From: CAZVWJ01 sp964631325
GTDB lineage: Bacteria > T1Sed10-126
Length of the DNA stretch: 64,000 nucleotides
Reading direction: 5' to 3'
Assembly (NCBI GenBank): GCA_964631325.1
Contig: CAZVWJ010000001.1
Span: 62,001-126,000 of the forward strand
The notes beneath the pieces are model-generated. The model worked only from the letters and a program-made list of their open reading frames with translations. It was not told the origin of the DNA and made no database searches. This document shows, piece by piece, positions 36,010 through 43,319 of the stretch (within the stretch, counting starts at the first letter, position 1; the number at the start of each line of letters is the position of its first letter). The position numbers and the translations under genes were made by a program.

Positions 36010-37113
36010 TTAAGAATTTATGATCTTACCAATCTTTTCTGCTGATTCTTCCTGCTGTCCTGGAATAACGTGTGCGTAAACATCCAGGGTCGTTGAAATA
36101 CTGCTGTGTCCTAAAATCTCCTGTACTATTTTAGGCTGAACTCCTTCGCTTAACAAGAGGGTTGCGCAAGTGTGTCTCAACTCGTGCATACTTACTTCTT
36201 TACATTCTGCCTGATTCAATCTCTTTTTCAGGTGTTTCTTCCAAAAAGACGGCTTTAAATGCTCGCCTTTTTCGGTCGTCAAGACTAGCTCATCATTCGG
36301 CCATTCTTGCGCCTGTAATTTTCTCTTTAGTTGTTTCTGGCGGTGTTTTTTCAATACTTCTATGGTGTCCTCGCTAATTGCTATCCGGCGCTTGCTTGCC
36401 TCGGTTTTTAGCTCCCTGAATTCAAAGTTCCAGCCGTCCTCAATACTTAGCTGTCTAACTACTCTAATTTCTCCCTCGTTCATTTTAACGTCGTCCCACT
36501 TTAGACCCATCAATTCACACCGGCGCAACCCTGTTGCTATTGCCAGTTTATACAAGCATTCGTAGGGCCACTCACCGTTTACCTGGTCCAGGAACCGGCC
36601 CACTTCCTCGGGGGTTAAATAGTTCATTTCCTTGTTTTCCCTGGCCGGCTTCTCGGTGCTTCTGCACGGACTCTCCTTTAGCAGTTTCTCGTCCTCTGCT
36701 TTCTTCATTGCCATTTCTAACACGTTGGCAATGATTACCACTGTATTCTGGGAGAGCTCGTCTTTCAGTTCCTTGTATGTATCCTGGATATGATAAGGGA
36801 TTAACTGATCCAGCGGGATCCCGCCCAGTTTTCCCTTTAGTTTTTTCATTGCGTATCTGTATTTATCCGCTGTGGAAGGTCTGACCCCCTCCTTTTTTCG
36901 TTCAAACCACGTCTCCAAATACTCGGCCAGTTCCATTTCGGCCGGCTCAATATAGACGTCCTCATTGAGCTTGTAACGGATTTTAGTTAACCAGCGTTCC
37001 AGTTCTTCCTTGCTCTCGCTGACCTTGGTTTTACGTTTGCGCTCGCCATTTTCTGACGGAATATCTATGTAAGCTCTCCATTTGTCGCGATACTCACAAA
37101 TTGAACCCTTCAC
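36010..37113 (-). CDS. Tyrosine-recombinase integrase
   Basis: A 367-residue phage-type integrase. Residues 1-60 are an arm-binding domain (GSICEYRDKWRAYIDIP), 65-150 the core-binding domain, and 170-367 the catalytic domain. Catalytic residues are visible: Arg in ATGLRRCELMGL, Lys in LKTEASKRR, His and Arg in HELRHTCATLLL, His in LGHSSISTT and the nucleophile Tyr in LDVYAHV. It is adjacent to the attachment site and reads toward it, so it is the likely enzyme for integration and excision at tRNA-Ala. Confidence 0.95.
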   Translation of the reverse strand: MKGSICEYRDKWRAYIDIPSENGERKRKTKVSESKEELERWLTKIRYKLNEDVYIEPAEMELAEYLETWFERKKEGVRPSTADKYRYAMKKLKGKLGGIPLDQLIPYHIQDTYKELKDELSQNTVVIIANVLEMAMKKAEDEKLLKESPCRSTEKPARENKEMNYLTPEEVGRFLDQVNGEWPYECLYKLAIATGLRRCELMGLKWDDVKMNEGEIRVVRQLSIEDGWNFEFRELKTEASKRRIAISEDTIEVLKKHRQKQLKRKLQAQEWPNDELVLTTEKGEHLKPSFWKKHLKKRLNQAECKEVSMHELRHTCATLLLSEGVQPKIVQEILGHSSISTTLDVYAHVIPGQQEESAEKIGKIINS

Positions 37114-37164
37114 GGTGACTCACTCCTTATAAGAGATTGTCACCCACAGTGGTTAAAATTCGTT

Positions 37165-37737
37165 TTAGCCTGGAGGATTCAAACCCGGTGGTTCTTGTCC
37201 AGCCAATACATCTTTGCCTTTTTCAGTTACTCCTAAATAATAGGCATATTTGTTTTCTTTGATTTCTCTTTTCTCTAATAGTTCAAAACTTAACATTGAC
37301 TCTATGAATTCACTCATTTCTCCAAACTTATAATCTTCCAATTCTCCATACAATGCATTTTCGGTTAAATTTTTTTCTTTTATTTTTTCATGTTGTGATC
37401 CCACTAATACTCTAGCTGTCATCTTAATACCGTATCGATAGCCCTTTTTTGATACTAACTTCAAAATATTTTTTGACAGACGTTTGCGTTCCCGGGCTTT
37501 TTCTTTTTCTTCTTTTTTTACCTCATTTGGTAATGTTACCCCTTCATTGTTTTTTTCTTCACTTGTTTCACTATTAAATAAATCCGAGAGTTCCTTTACC
37601 TCTTTTGCCCGGACCCATTCTTCCTCACCAGCAGGGCAAACTTGGGTATCCTTCGTAAATTCTGGCAACTCAGCCATTTCATCTCGAGAATAAGTTTTTT
37701 CACTAACCTTTCCGTTTAAATAAATCCACCACGCCAT
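37165..37737 (-). CDS. GYF_2-like domain protein
   Basis: A 190-residue protein. Residues 1-50 (WWIYLNGKVSEKTYSRDEMAEL then WVRAKEVKEL) look like a GYF_2 domain, a small fold often found in membrane or regulatory proteins. The rest is charged helical sequence, possibly a winged-helix (KIKEKNLTENALYGELEDYK onward). A ribosome site AAAGGAGG precedes the ATG. It lies between the integrase and the small HTH gene, so a role in control of the recombinase is possible but inferred. Confidence 0.65.
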   Translation of the reverse strand: MAWWIYLNGKVSEKTYSRDEMAELPEFTKDTQVCPAGEEEWVRAKEVKELSDLFNSETSEEKNNEGVTLPNEVKKEEKEKARERKRLSKNILKLVSKKGYRYGIKMTARVLVGSQHEKIKEKNLTENALYGELEDYKFGEMSEFIESMLSFELLEKREIKENKYAYYLGVTEKGKDVLAGQEPPGLNPPG

Positions 37738-37755
37738 ATTTTGCCTCCTTTACAA

Positions 37756-38094
37756 TTAAATAATCCCCTTATCTTTCAGAACCGCATAATGTTTTTTGAT
37801 CGTTTTGATTGACCGATTCCTTTCATTTGCGATTTCCTCCAATGATTTTCCTTTATACAGTTTTTTATATGTTTTTGTGTATGTGGGGTGCAATTTTTTT
37901 AATTTATTTTGTTTTTTCTCTCGGCCAGTTTTATTTTCGCTCGGATCATAGAGTGTTTCGCCTTTGAATTTTCTTTCAAATAATTTTATCCCTGTTTCTT
38001 TGTGGGGATTCAACCAATCTATAAACTTCTTGGCGGTTTTTTTTAGCCCACTAAATATTGCTCTCCATCCCCATATGCTACGTTTGTTTCCCAT
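37756..38094 (-). CDS. Small HTH-type protein
   Basis: A basic 112-residue protein whose C-terminus (YKGKSLEEIANERNRSIKTI then KKHYAVLKDKGII) has the form of a LuxR/sigma-like helix-turn-helix. Its long basic N-terminus is unassigned. It is divergent from the plus-strand recombinase across a 223-bp gap that contains a 50-bp palindrome, so it may repress one or both directions. AAAAGGAGAG precedes the start. Confidence 0.6.
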   Translation of the reverse strand: MGNKRSIWGWRAIFSGLKKTAKKFIDWLNPHKETGIKLFERKFKGETLYDPSENKTGREKKQNKLKKLHPTYTKTYKKLYKGKSLEEIANERNRSIKTIKKHYAVLKDKGII

Positions 38095-38252
38095 TTTAAT
38101 TCTCTCCTTTTATTAAGTTCTGTTATACTAAATAGTAGCTTTCCCGGGCTCCTCTCGCAAGGGGGTTATTTAACTGCCTCATTCTCTCGTCCTATCCTCA
38201 TAAAAAAACCTCTGAAATTACGTGGTTTAGCTGGTATAATTTGTTTAGCTTA

Positions 38253-38302
38253 ACTTCCGAGCTTGTTTTCGGAATTTCGAATGTTCACGAACTTTCGGAA
38301 GT
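38253..38302. promoter_or_regulatory. 50-bp imperfect palindrome upstream of recombinase
   Basis: The outer arms ACTTCCGA (38253-38260) and TCGGAAGT (38295-38302) are perfect inverted copies. The interior carries further TCGGAA and TTCGAATG...CACGAA symmetry. It lies just upstream of the plus-strand recombinase and downstream of a TATAAT at about 38235. It could be a regulator operator or a recombination site. Which one cannot be told from sequence. Confidence 0.5.
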
Positions 38303-38317
38303 AGGGGGTGTATTCGT

Positions 38318-38980
38318 TTGAATTTTTCACGTTATTTAGAGGAAGCCAGGGGAAATAAACCAAAACAAATTGAACCACTTTCCAATCGGGAGTTGCAGTT
38401 GCTGGCTGAACAGGCTCCGGAGTCGTGGTCCGGGACCAGGAACCGGCTGATAATGCGGCATATGTTATACACCGGATCTCGTGTCGGAGAAACTGTGGAG
38501 CTCGATTGGATAGACGTTAACCTGGAAAAGGGTTATATCAATATTTCCCCGGCGAAATGGTATGGGGAAAGACGCCTGCACATTTCCCTTGGTTGGACTG
38601 CCCGCCTCCAGGAGTGGAAAAATAATCCTGATTCTCCGGAGTCAAAGTGGGTTTTTCCTAACGCCAGTGGTGGTAATCTTTCTACGCGTTATATTCGTTA
38701 TTTCGTAGAAGATTACGCTGTTAATGCTGGTATGTCATCGGATCGCGTTCACCCGCACCTGTTCCGACACACTTTCGCAAGCCGTCTTCTTGCTTCTTCG
38801 GGGAATCTGCGCACCGTCCAGAATGCGTTAGGCCATAACGATTTGAAAACTACGATGGTTTATTTGCATACTCTGGACGAAGATCAACTCGAACAGATCA
38901 AGTCTCGTGGGAACGTTAACCTGGCTGAATTTGAGAAGACCCTCCCGAATGTGGAAGCGACGGCGTCTGAACGTTCATAA
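38318..38980 (+). CDS. Short tyrosine recombinase (catalytic domain)
   Basis: A 220-residue XerC/D-like recombinase with all catalytic residues: Arg in TGSRVGETVELDW, Lys in SPAKWYGERR, HLFRH, LGHNDLKTT and Tyr in MVYLHTL. It lacks most of the N-terminal core-binding domain of usual Xer proteins. It is the only plus-strand gene of the element and is followed at once by a 560-bp hairpin-rich region. Such minimal recombinases can resolve multimers, invert DNA or act on folded sites; the target here is unknown. Confidence 0.9.
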   Translation: MNFSRYLEEARGNKPKQIEPLSNRELQLLAEQAPESWSGTRNRLIMRHMLYTGSRVGETVELDWIDVNLEKGYINISPAKWYGERRLHISLGWTARLQEWKNNPDSPESKWVFPNASGGNLSTRYIRYFVEDYAVNAGMSSDRVHPHLFRHTFASRLLASSGNLRTVQNALGHNDLKTTMVYLHTLDEDQLEQIKSRGNVNLAEFEKTLPNVEATASERS

Positions 38981-39545
38981 GCCGAAAAATAGTTTGCCGT
39001 TGATTCCCCGTTTTAAGGGGGCCGAACGGGTTTATTTCGGGGGTTGTTTTTGACAGGTGCTCTGTGAGCGTTTTTATATTACTGCCTGACCTGTTCTACC
39101 TTCAAGCCGCGTGTGATGTGGTATAGGTCCCCACCGGGAGGTCTGCCGCCGGTTATGCGGCCAGTTGGACGGCGGGGACTGATATTTTTTTAGCTTCCCA
39201 GGGAGGGGAAGCGGATTTTTGCCCGGCTGGATACCTGATGGAGCGAGGCCTGACAGAGGCGAGGAAAAATCACAAAAATATCATGCGGTTTTGATCTGGA
39301 TTAATCCCCTGGTGATTCGCCCCCGTATCTCCCGGGGATTAATGGAACGGTCTTGTTAAGCCTGGCAAGTTTCGCCCCCGAAAGTTGGCAGGATTAACAA
39401 GACGCAACGCTTCGTCCGCCCCGATCGTCCCGCCGCCGCCCGCGCGGCGTATCGGAGACCAGCGGGGATTACCCCCTCCCCCACTCGTCCCCGAACTAAC
39501 TAAATAAATTCCTCACGTCCCGAAAATCCCCGTGCTTTTGCTCCC
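38981..39545. other. Structured non-coding region A
   Basis: About 565 bases without a credible gene but with dense nested inverted repeats. GTCCCC/GGGGAC (39127-39179) encloses GCCGC/GCGGC. GATATTTTT (39181-39189) pairs with AAAAATATC (39274-39282) and encloses GCTTCCC/GGGAAGC (39193-39212) and GATTTTT/AAAAATC (39214-39271), itself enclosing GCCT/AGGC. That is a branched layout. Two mismatch-decorated hairpins follow (39300-39343 and 39352-39401), then CCGAT/ATCGG. It could be a structured RNA, an origin, or a folded recombination site. Confidence 0.7.
39300..39401. repeat. Pair of long hairpins with the same CCCC apex
   Basis: The 44-nt hairpin 39300-39343 starts ATTAATCCCC and ends GGGGATTAAT. 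The 50-nt hairpin 39352-39401 starts CTTGTTAA and ends TTAACAAG. Both pair along their full length except for three single opposed mismatches each, and both close with CG-CCCC-CG. The shared architecture despite different stem sequence suggests recognition of the fold. Confidence 0.75.
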
Positions 39546-39557
39546 GGTTCGGGCTCA

Positions 39558-39842
39558 TCACCATTCCTCTGTTATTTCATTTACAAGCTTGAGGATTCGA
39601 TCAGCAATGGAATTCTTATTGGAAAGGTTCGTAAATCTCCGATAAAGCCGGTGAAACCGTTCCCGGTTGTCCGGGTCCAGTCTCTGGTAATCCGTGATGG
39701 TTATTCCTTCCCGGCCTGCCAGTGAACGAAGAATTGAAACAAGTGAACGGTTCGAATCCGTGCGGCCGTGCTCCTTCACCTTCTGCAAATAATGGGTGAT
39801 GTCCTCCAGGAATTGTTTGTCATCAACTTCTATCTGGTTCAT
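39558..39842 (-). CDS. Hypothetical 94-residue protein
   Basis: Small, mostly helical, charged protein (start MNQIEVDDKQFLEDITHYL). No recognised domain. A strong ribosome site TTAGGAGG lies upstream of the ATG. It follows the GGDEF-like gene on the same strand by about 70 nt and may be in the same transcript. Function unknown. Confidence 0.7.
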   Translation of the reverse strand: MNQIEVDDKQFLEDITHYLQKVKEHGRTDSNRSLVSILRSLAGREGITITDYQRLDPDNRERFHRLYRRFTNLSNKNSIADRILKLVNEITEEW

Positions 39843-39911
39843 TTTATAATCCTCCTAAAGTTTGCTTCCATTTCAACCACCTCCGGCGTTGGTCGCCACC
39901 CGTGATATAAA

Positions 39912-40490
39912 TTAACCTTTCTCGCGTATGATTAGCGGTTTTTTCGATAAACTGTGGCCATGAGAAAATAATTTCCCCGGGGCCGCGTCTATGCGAATAT
40001 TTCCGGGCGGTAGTTTTTCCCCGTCCTTGTATTTCAAGCGTTCCTCGCCGTCCCGGAAAACATCGGTCCCGCGGTCGATTAAAAAACGTGCGTTCATTCC
40101 TATACTGTCCGGCCCCATCTCCAGCGATTGAATTTTATTCAGGTAATTTCCCAGGTTGATGTGAAGCTCCCGCGGGGTAGCTCCTGGGTGAGCCACGGCC
40201 CAGATTTCGTCCCCGGAGGGACTGCCGGCGGCGGCTCCGGTCCCCGCAAATTGTTCAATAAAAAGTTCAAGGGCGCGGAGTATGCAACTATCCGCGACCT
40301 CCCGGCCATAGTCGTTGTTAAGCGTACCCATACCGCATATGTCACCGATCACAATTAACGGGTCCCGGCCGTCCCGAACTGCCGCGGTCAATTTTCGCCG
40401 CAGTGGTTTTATCCCGGGGATTTCGGTCTCCTGCTCGTAGGGGACACCGTCCTCGTCAAACTTTAGAATGGTGCGTCTCTCGCCTGATTC
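39912..40490 (-). CDS. Stand-alone GGDEF-like nucleotide cyclase domain
   Basis: The 192-residue frame fits a diverged GGDEF fold with no sensor domain. LIVIGDICGMGTLNNDYG followed by REVADSCILRALEL mirrors the N-terminal D-x3-F/M-x2-hN-D-x-Y-G-x4-D signature. SPSGDEIWAV is in the place of GGDEF (SGDEI). Asp51 and the Asp-Glu pair could bind metal. It may make a cyclic dinucleotide or other nucleotide; minimal polymerases of the mCpol group are an alternative. I prefer the ATG at 40490. A longer frame to 40595 exists. Confidence 0.6.
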   Translation of the reverse strand, partial: ESGERRTILKFDEDGVPYEQETEIPGIKPLRRKLTAAVRDGRDPLIVIGDICGMGTLNNDYGREVADSCILRALELFIEQFAGTGAAAGSPSGDEIWAVAHPGATPRELHINLGNYLNKIQSLEMGPDSIGMNARFLIDRGTDVFRDGEERLKYKDGEKLPPGNIRIDAAPGKLFSHGHSLSKKPLIIREKG

Positions 40491-40639
40491 CATCGGCTGA
40501 AAACCCCCAAAAAGTGTAATGTGGCTGAGCAAAAAAAACAATTCGATCGACGGCGGCTTCGATTTTTTGCCCCGCTGGCGGTCCGGAGAAGTCAAGCGGG
40601 AAATGGAAGAAATACCGACCGAAACACTACGTCTTTCGC

Positions 40640-41530
40640 AAGCGGAAGTGTAACCAGCTTCGCGCTTGAGGGCGTGCCCCTTGCTTCTCCGGACCAGAGG
40701 CGGACACTTTTTTTACAGCCGCCGTGTTTTTTGTGTTTTTAGAAGGGCTGGTTGTATATGCAGTTTTTTTGCCAAGCTCTTTTTTTCTTAAAAAAAGCGG
40801 AGGTGTTGCTTTTGCTTCTTTTTGGAAAAGAAGGTCCCGGCTGGACTTAGGCCACTGGCGCGCGGGCCGGATTCGTTCAGCTGGCAATCTCGGGCGCGTT
40901 TTTGGTTTACCCCCCGAGTTGCCAGCTTTCCGGCCTCGTGCGAGGGTCCCCACTCGAAGGCGGGGCCACGTGTCCCGCCCGCAGAAAATTTTTGGAGTAA
41001 AATTTTCAAGTCATGGTGGGGCGTAGACTTCCAAAAATTACAGGGAGGTAATTTTTGGAAGGAAACGTAGGTTGGGGAGGTTTGAGGTCTAATAAAAGGT
41101 GGGGCCCCTGGGCCGGAAAAAATGGTCCGAGTCATAGACTCGGTAAGAATTTTTTCCTCACTGAAGGGGGCTCCCCGCCCCCGCCGGCTGGTGTTGCCGG
41201 CTCATGGTCCGTCGGTTGGTCGGACAGGTGGGCGGTAGTGGAGTCACTAACGCAACTTCGTCGAGAGACGAAACTTGGACAGGGTACCAACGTGATGAAC
41301 CGTCTCGCTGGGGGGCGTTCGATAACCCCCCCGTGACGGCCGATAGGCACTGCCCGACCGTAGGAGGGTGAATGAAAACTTGGAATGAATCGCCGGAATA
41401 CCAACGTGATGGACCCAAGGCTGGGGGCGACAGATCACCCCCCCGCAGGGTGAGGACGCTACCGCGGCCGAATTCCGGCGCCTTGTGTACCTTGCGGTCG
41501 TATAAGAGGTTGTAATAATACAGGGAAATA
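40640..41530. ncRNA. Candidate large structured RNA B
   Basis: About 890 bases with no credible gene. Helices include AGCTGGCAA-CTCGGG with its partner (40879-40927) inside GGCCGG/CCGGCC, and the 13-bp TTCCAAAAATTAC stem (41029-41060). GGAAAAAAT/ATTTTTTCC (41115-41157) encloses CCGAGTC/GACTCGG. GCCGGC/GCCGGC lies at 41183-41201 and TTCGTC-GAGA-GACGAA at 41257-41272. Two homologous hairpin domains (41286-41339, 41400-41452) share ACCAACGTGATG and a G-run/C-run stem. Their outer stems differ in a pairing-preserving way (CCGTC/GACGG versus ACCC/GGGT). The GAGA tetraloop favours plus-strand transcription. Confidence 0.6.
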
Positions 41531-41533
41531 AGT

Positions 41534-42094
41534 CTATTTTTCCCTGGGAATTTCCTCGGGGGGATCCAGGTGTTGGTAGTTTTTTCTGGAAGGATACGGA
41601 AGTATGGGAACCTGACAGTATTCCATTATTTCGCGTTTCTTTTTTTTGTTTCCCAGGGGCTGAAAAAATTTAAGTTTTCCGGAGTCTGAGAAGCCGTAAA
41701 AATTCCAGTTGCTGGCTTTATAGACCTGGCCGAATTCTCCAAACTCCGGATCTGCATATGCTTTCACCCAGCGGGTCCCGTATGTTTTATGAACCCACTG
41801 GTTCGCCCTGGTAATAAACCAGGATTGCAAATTATCGAAGGGTTGCCCTTTTCGTGTTGCTCCCCTGACCAGGGTTAATCCTCGCATTCTCCATTTTTCG
41901 CCGAAAACTTCTTTATCCCCCCGGCCGGTCTTGCCATAGCATTCCATTATGATTATTTTGTCCTGGTAGATTCCGGCAACGGATTCCATTACTGTTTTCG
42001 GGAAAGTTCCCAGGGCTTCCCGGGGAATAATATATTCCTCTGCCCGACTGTATTTAACCGGCCGTATTTTTATCTTTTCCTCGGTCGGTTTCAC
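41534..42094 (-). CDS. Mom-like DNA-modification protein (phage type)
   Basis: A 186-residue protein whose central segment AYADPEFGEFGQVYKASNW is characteristic of phage proteins of the Mom family (GNAT-like). Phage Mu Mom modifies adenine in DNA and protects against restriction. The stretch with IMECYGKTGRGDKEVFGEKW fits the same fold. Protection of the element DNA from host restriction is a reasonable inference, not shown. It overlaps the upstream 65-residue gene by 4 nt and is the last gene before structured region B. Confidence 0.6.
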   Translation of the reverse strand: MKPTEEKIKIRPVKYSRAEEYIIPREALGTFPKTVMESVAGIYQDKIIIMECYGKTGRGDKEVFGEKWRMRGLTLVRGATRKGQPFDNLQSWFITRANQWVHKTYGTRWVKAYADPEFGEFGQVYKASNWNFYGFSDSGKLKFFQPLGNKKKKREIMEYCQVPILPYPSRKNYQHLDPPEEIPREK

Positions 42095-42288
42095 CGGGTG
42101 GCCTCGTATAGGTTGCCTGTTTGTTCATAGGCTTTTCTTAGTTCTTCGTTGGCCTTTTCCAGGTGCGGGATCACCGGCCCGCTTGCCTGCGGGATCCGTT
42201 CGGCCAGGGTAATTGTCCTGGATAATTTTCTGCCCGTTTCGCTTATGCGGTCGTTTAACGCTTTAATTGTTGGACCTGGTTTTGTCAT
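42091..42288 (-). CDS. Hypothetical 65-residue coiled-coil protein
   Basis: Small helical protein (IKALNDRISETGRKLSRTIT; PHLEKANEELRKAYEQTGN) without a known domain. Overlaps its upstream neighbour by one base and its downstream neighbour by four, so it is translationally coupled inside the element operon. Confidence 0.65.
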   Translation of the reverse strand: MTKPGPTIKALNDRISETGRKLSRTITLAERIPQASGPVIPHLEKANEELRKAYEQTGNLYEATR

Positions 42289-42887
42289 TATTTCGTTCTC
42301 CTTGTTATGAATTTAAGTTTTCCGGCCTGCTCGCCCTTTTCCTTGATGTATTCGTTGTATTGTTCATGTTTCCGGTGCATGTCCGGCATATCGTTAACCC
42401 AGCGTTCGAGGGTTAACAGTGGTAGAACCATTTCGGTTTTTCCTGTGAGATCAGCGGGGTAGTGCATAAAACCGCATAGATCGGGCGGGTGTTTTTTTCT
42501 TAATTTCTCCCGGACTCCGGCCAGACGTTCGGCGGCCCCTAACATGTCCCGGAGTGTATACCAGCGCCACGGGCTTTCCCCCGCCCACTTCTGGGAAATC
42601 ATGTCTGTAATTACCCCAAGGATTTTTAAGCCGGCTCCCGTGTTTCGCCGGCGTAACTTCACTTCAATTAGAAAGTCCATTTCCACGTCCTCACGCATTA
42701 GCCAACTTTCAGGTGTTTTATCCTTTGACCAGACCTTCGGGACTTCCTGAATGTGCCGGAAGCGGGTTTCCTCCTGTTTCCCGGGCCTGTTATGTAACAA
42801 CCGAAACTCAAGTATCCAGGGGGGTTCTCTCCATTCTGTCGTTTCGGCTGTGAGTTCGCGGAGTTGAACATTGAATAGATCGGCCAT
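42288..42887 (-). CDS. Hypothetical 199-residue element protein
   Basis: No recognised domain. Rich in charged and aromatic residues (WREPPWILEFRLLHNRPG). The central part VEMDFLIEVKLRRRNTGAGL has alternating hydrophobics suggesting strands, the C-terminus is helical. Stop-start overlaps (TAATG type) with both neighbours place it in the coupled operon. Likely shared with related elements, function unknown. Confidence 0.7.
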   Translation of the reverse strand: MADLFNVQLRELTAETTEWREPPWILEFRLLHNRPGKQEETRFRHIQEVPKVWSKDKTPESWLMREDVEMDFLIEVKLRRRNTGAGLKILGVITDMISQKWAGESPWRWYTLRDMLGAAERLAGVREKLRKKHPPDLCGFMHYPADLTGKTEMVLPLLTLERWVNDMPDMHRKHEQYNEYIKEKGEQAGKLKFITRRTK

Positions 42888-43042
42888 TAAATTTCTCGCC
42901 CGTGTTTTTTATAATCGTGAATTATCTCGTTGAGTAGCCCCTCAAGCTCTCGGACCTTTTCCTCGAAGTCCGCGGCTTCCGCTGGGGCGCCGGCAACGGC
43001 CATGTATTTTTTTTCCAGTTCATATAGGCGCGGCGATCGCAT
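42887..43042 (-). CDS. Hypothetical 51-residue protein
   Basis: Small frame starting MRSPRLYELEKKYMAVAG and ending NEIIHDYKKHGREI. It exactly fills the space between its neighbours with TAATG overlaps on both sides, which is the main evidence that it is translated. Helical, charged, no known family. Confidence 0.65.
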   Translation of the reverse strand: MRSPRLYELEKKYMAVAGAPAEAADFEEKVRELEGLLNEIIHDYKKHGREI

Positions 43043-43311
43043 TAGTTTATCAAGGATAAAAGGGACCGCGCGGAAATGTAGCTAATCACCCCCGTCGCGG
43101 CCGAAATTATCCAACCTAAAAATTTTTTTAAAGGATTTAAAATTTTGTTCTGGTTACGGTCGACGTTTTCAAGGTCCTCTATGCGCTTATATATCTTGCC
43201 CCGTTTTTCTATTAGTTCCTCCCGTAAATTTTTGATTTCGTCTTTTAGTTCTTTAATGTCGTTTTCCAGGTAGGTAATCCTGGCCTCGTTTGCTTCCTGT
43301 CCGTTAGTCAT
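43042..43311 (-). CDS. XhlA-like coiled-coil membrane protein
   Basis: An 89-residue protein with a long charged coiled coil (ITYLENDIKELKDEIKNLRE) followed by one C-terminal membrane segment (FLGWIISAATGVISYISA). This is the layout of haemolysin XhlA-type proteins next to phage holins. A lysis or membrane-anchoring role is possible. It starts just after structured region C on the same strand. Confidence 0.7.
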   Translation of the reverse strand: MTNGQEANEARITYLENDIKELKDEIKNLREELIEKRGKIYKRIEDLENVDRNQNKILNPLKKFLGWIISAATGVISYISARSLLSLIN

Positions 43312-43319
43312 AGTTGCCT

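Noticed and set aside
38981..39545. Calling the twin hairpins integron attC sites
   Set aside because: The mismatched stems are suggestive, but there is no cassette array and no integron-type insertion in the recombinase. Kept only as a hypothesis.
40627..41438. Open frames of 60-115 codons on both strands in region B
   Set aside because: They overlap in several frames, follow GC content and cut across the inverted repeats. No protein motif is visible.
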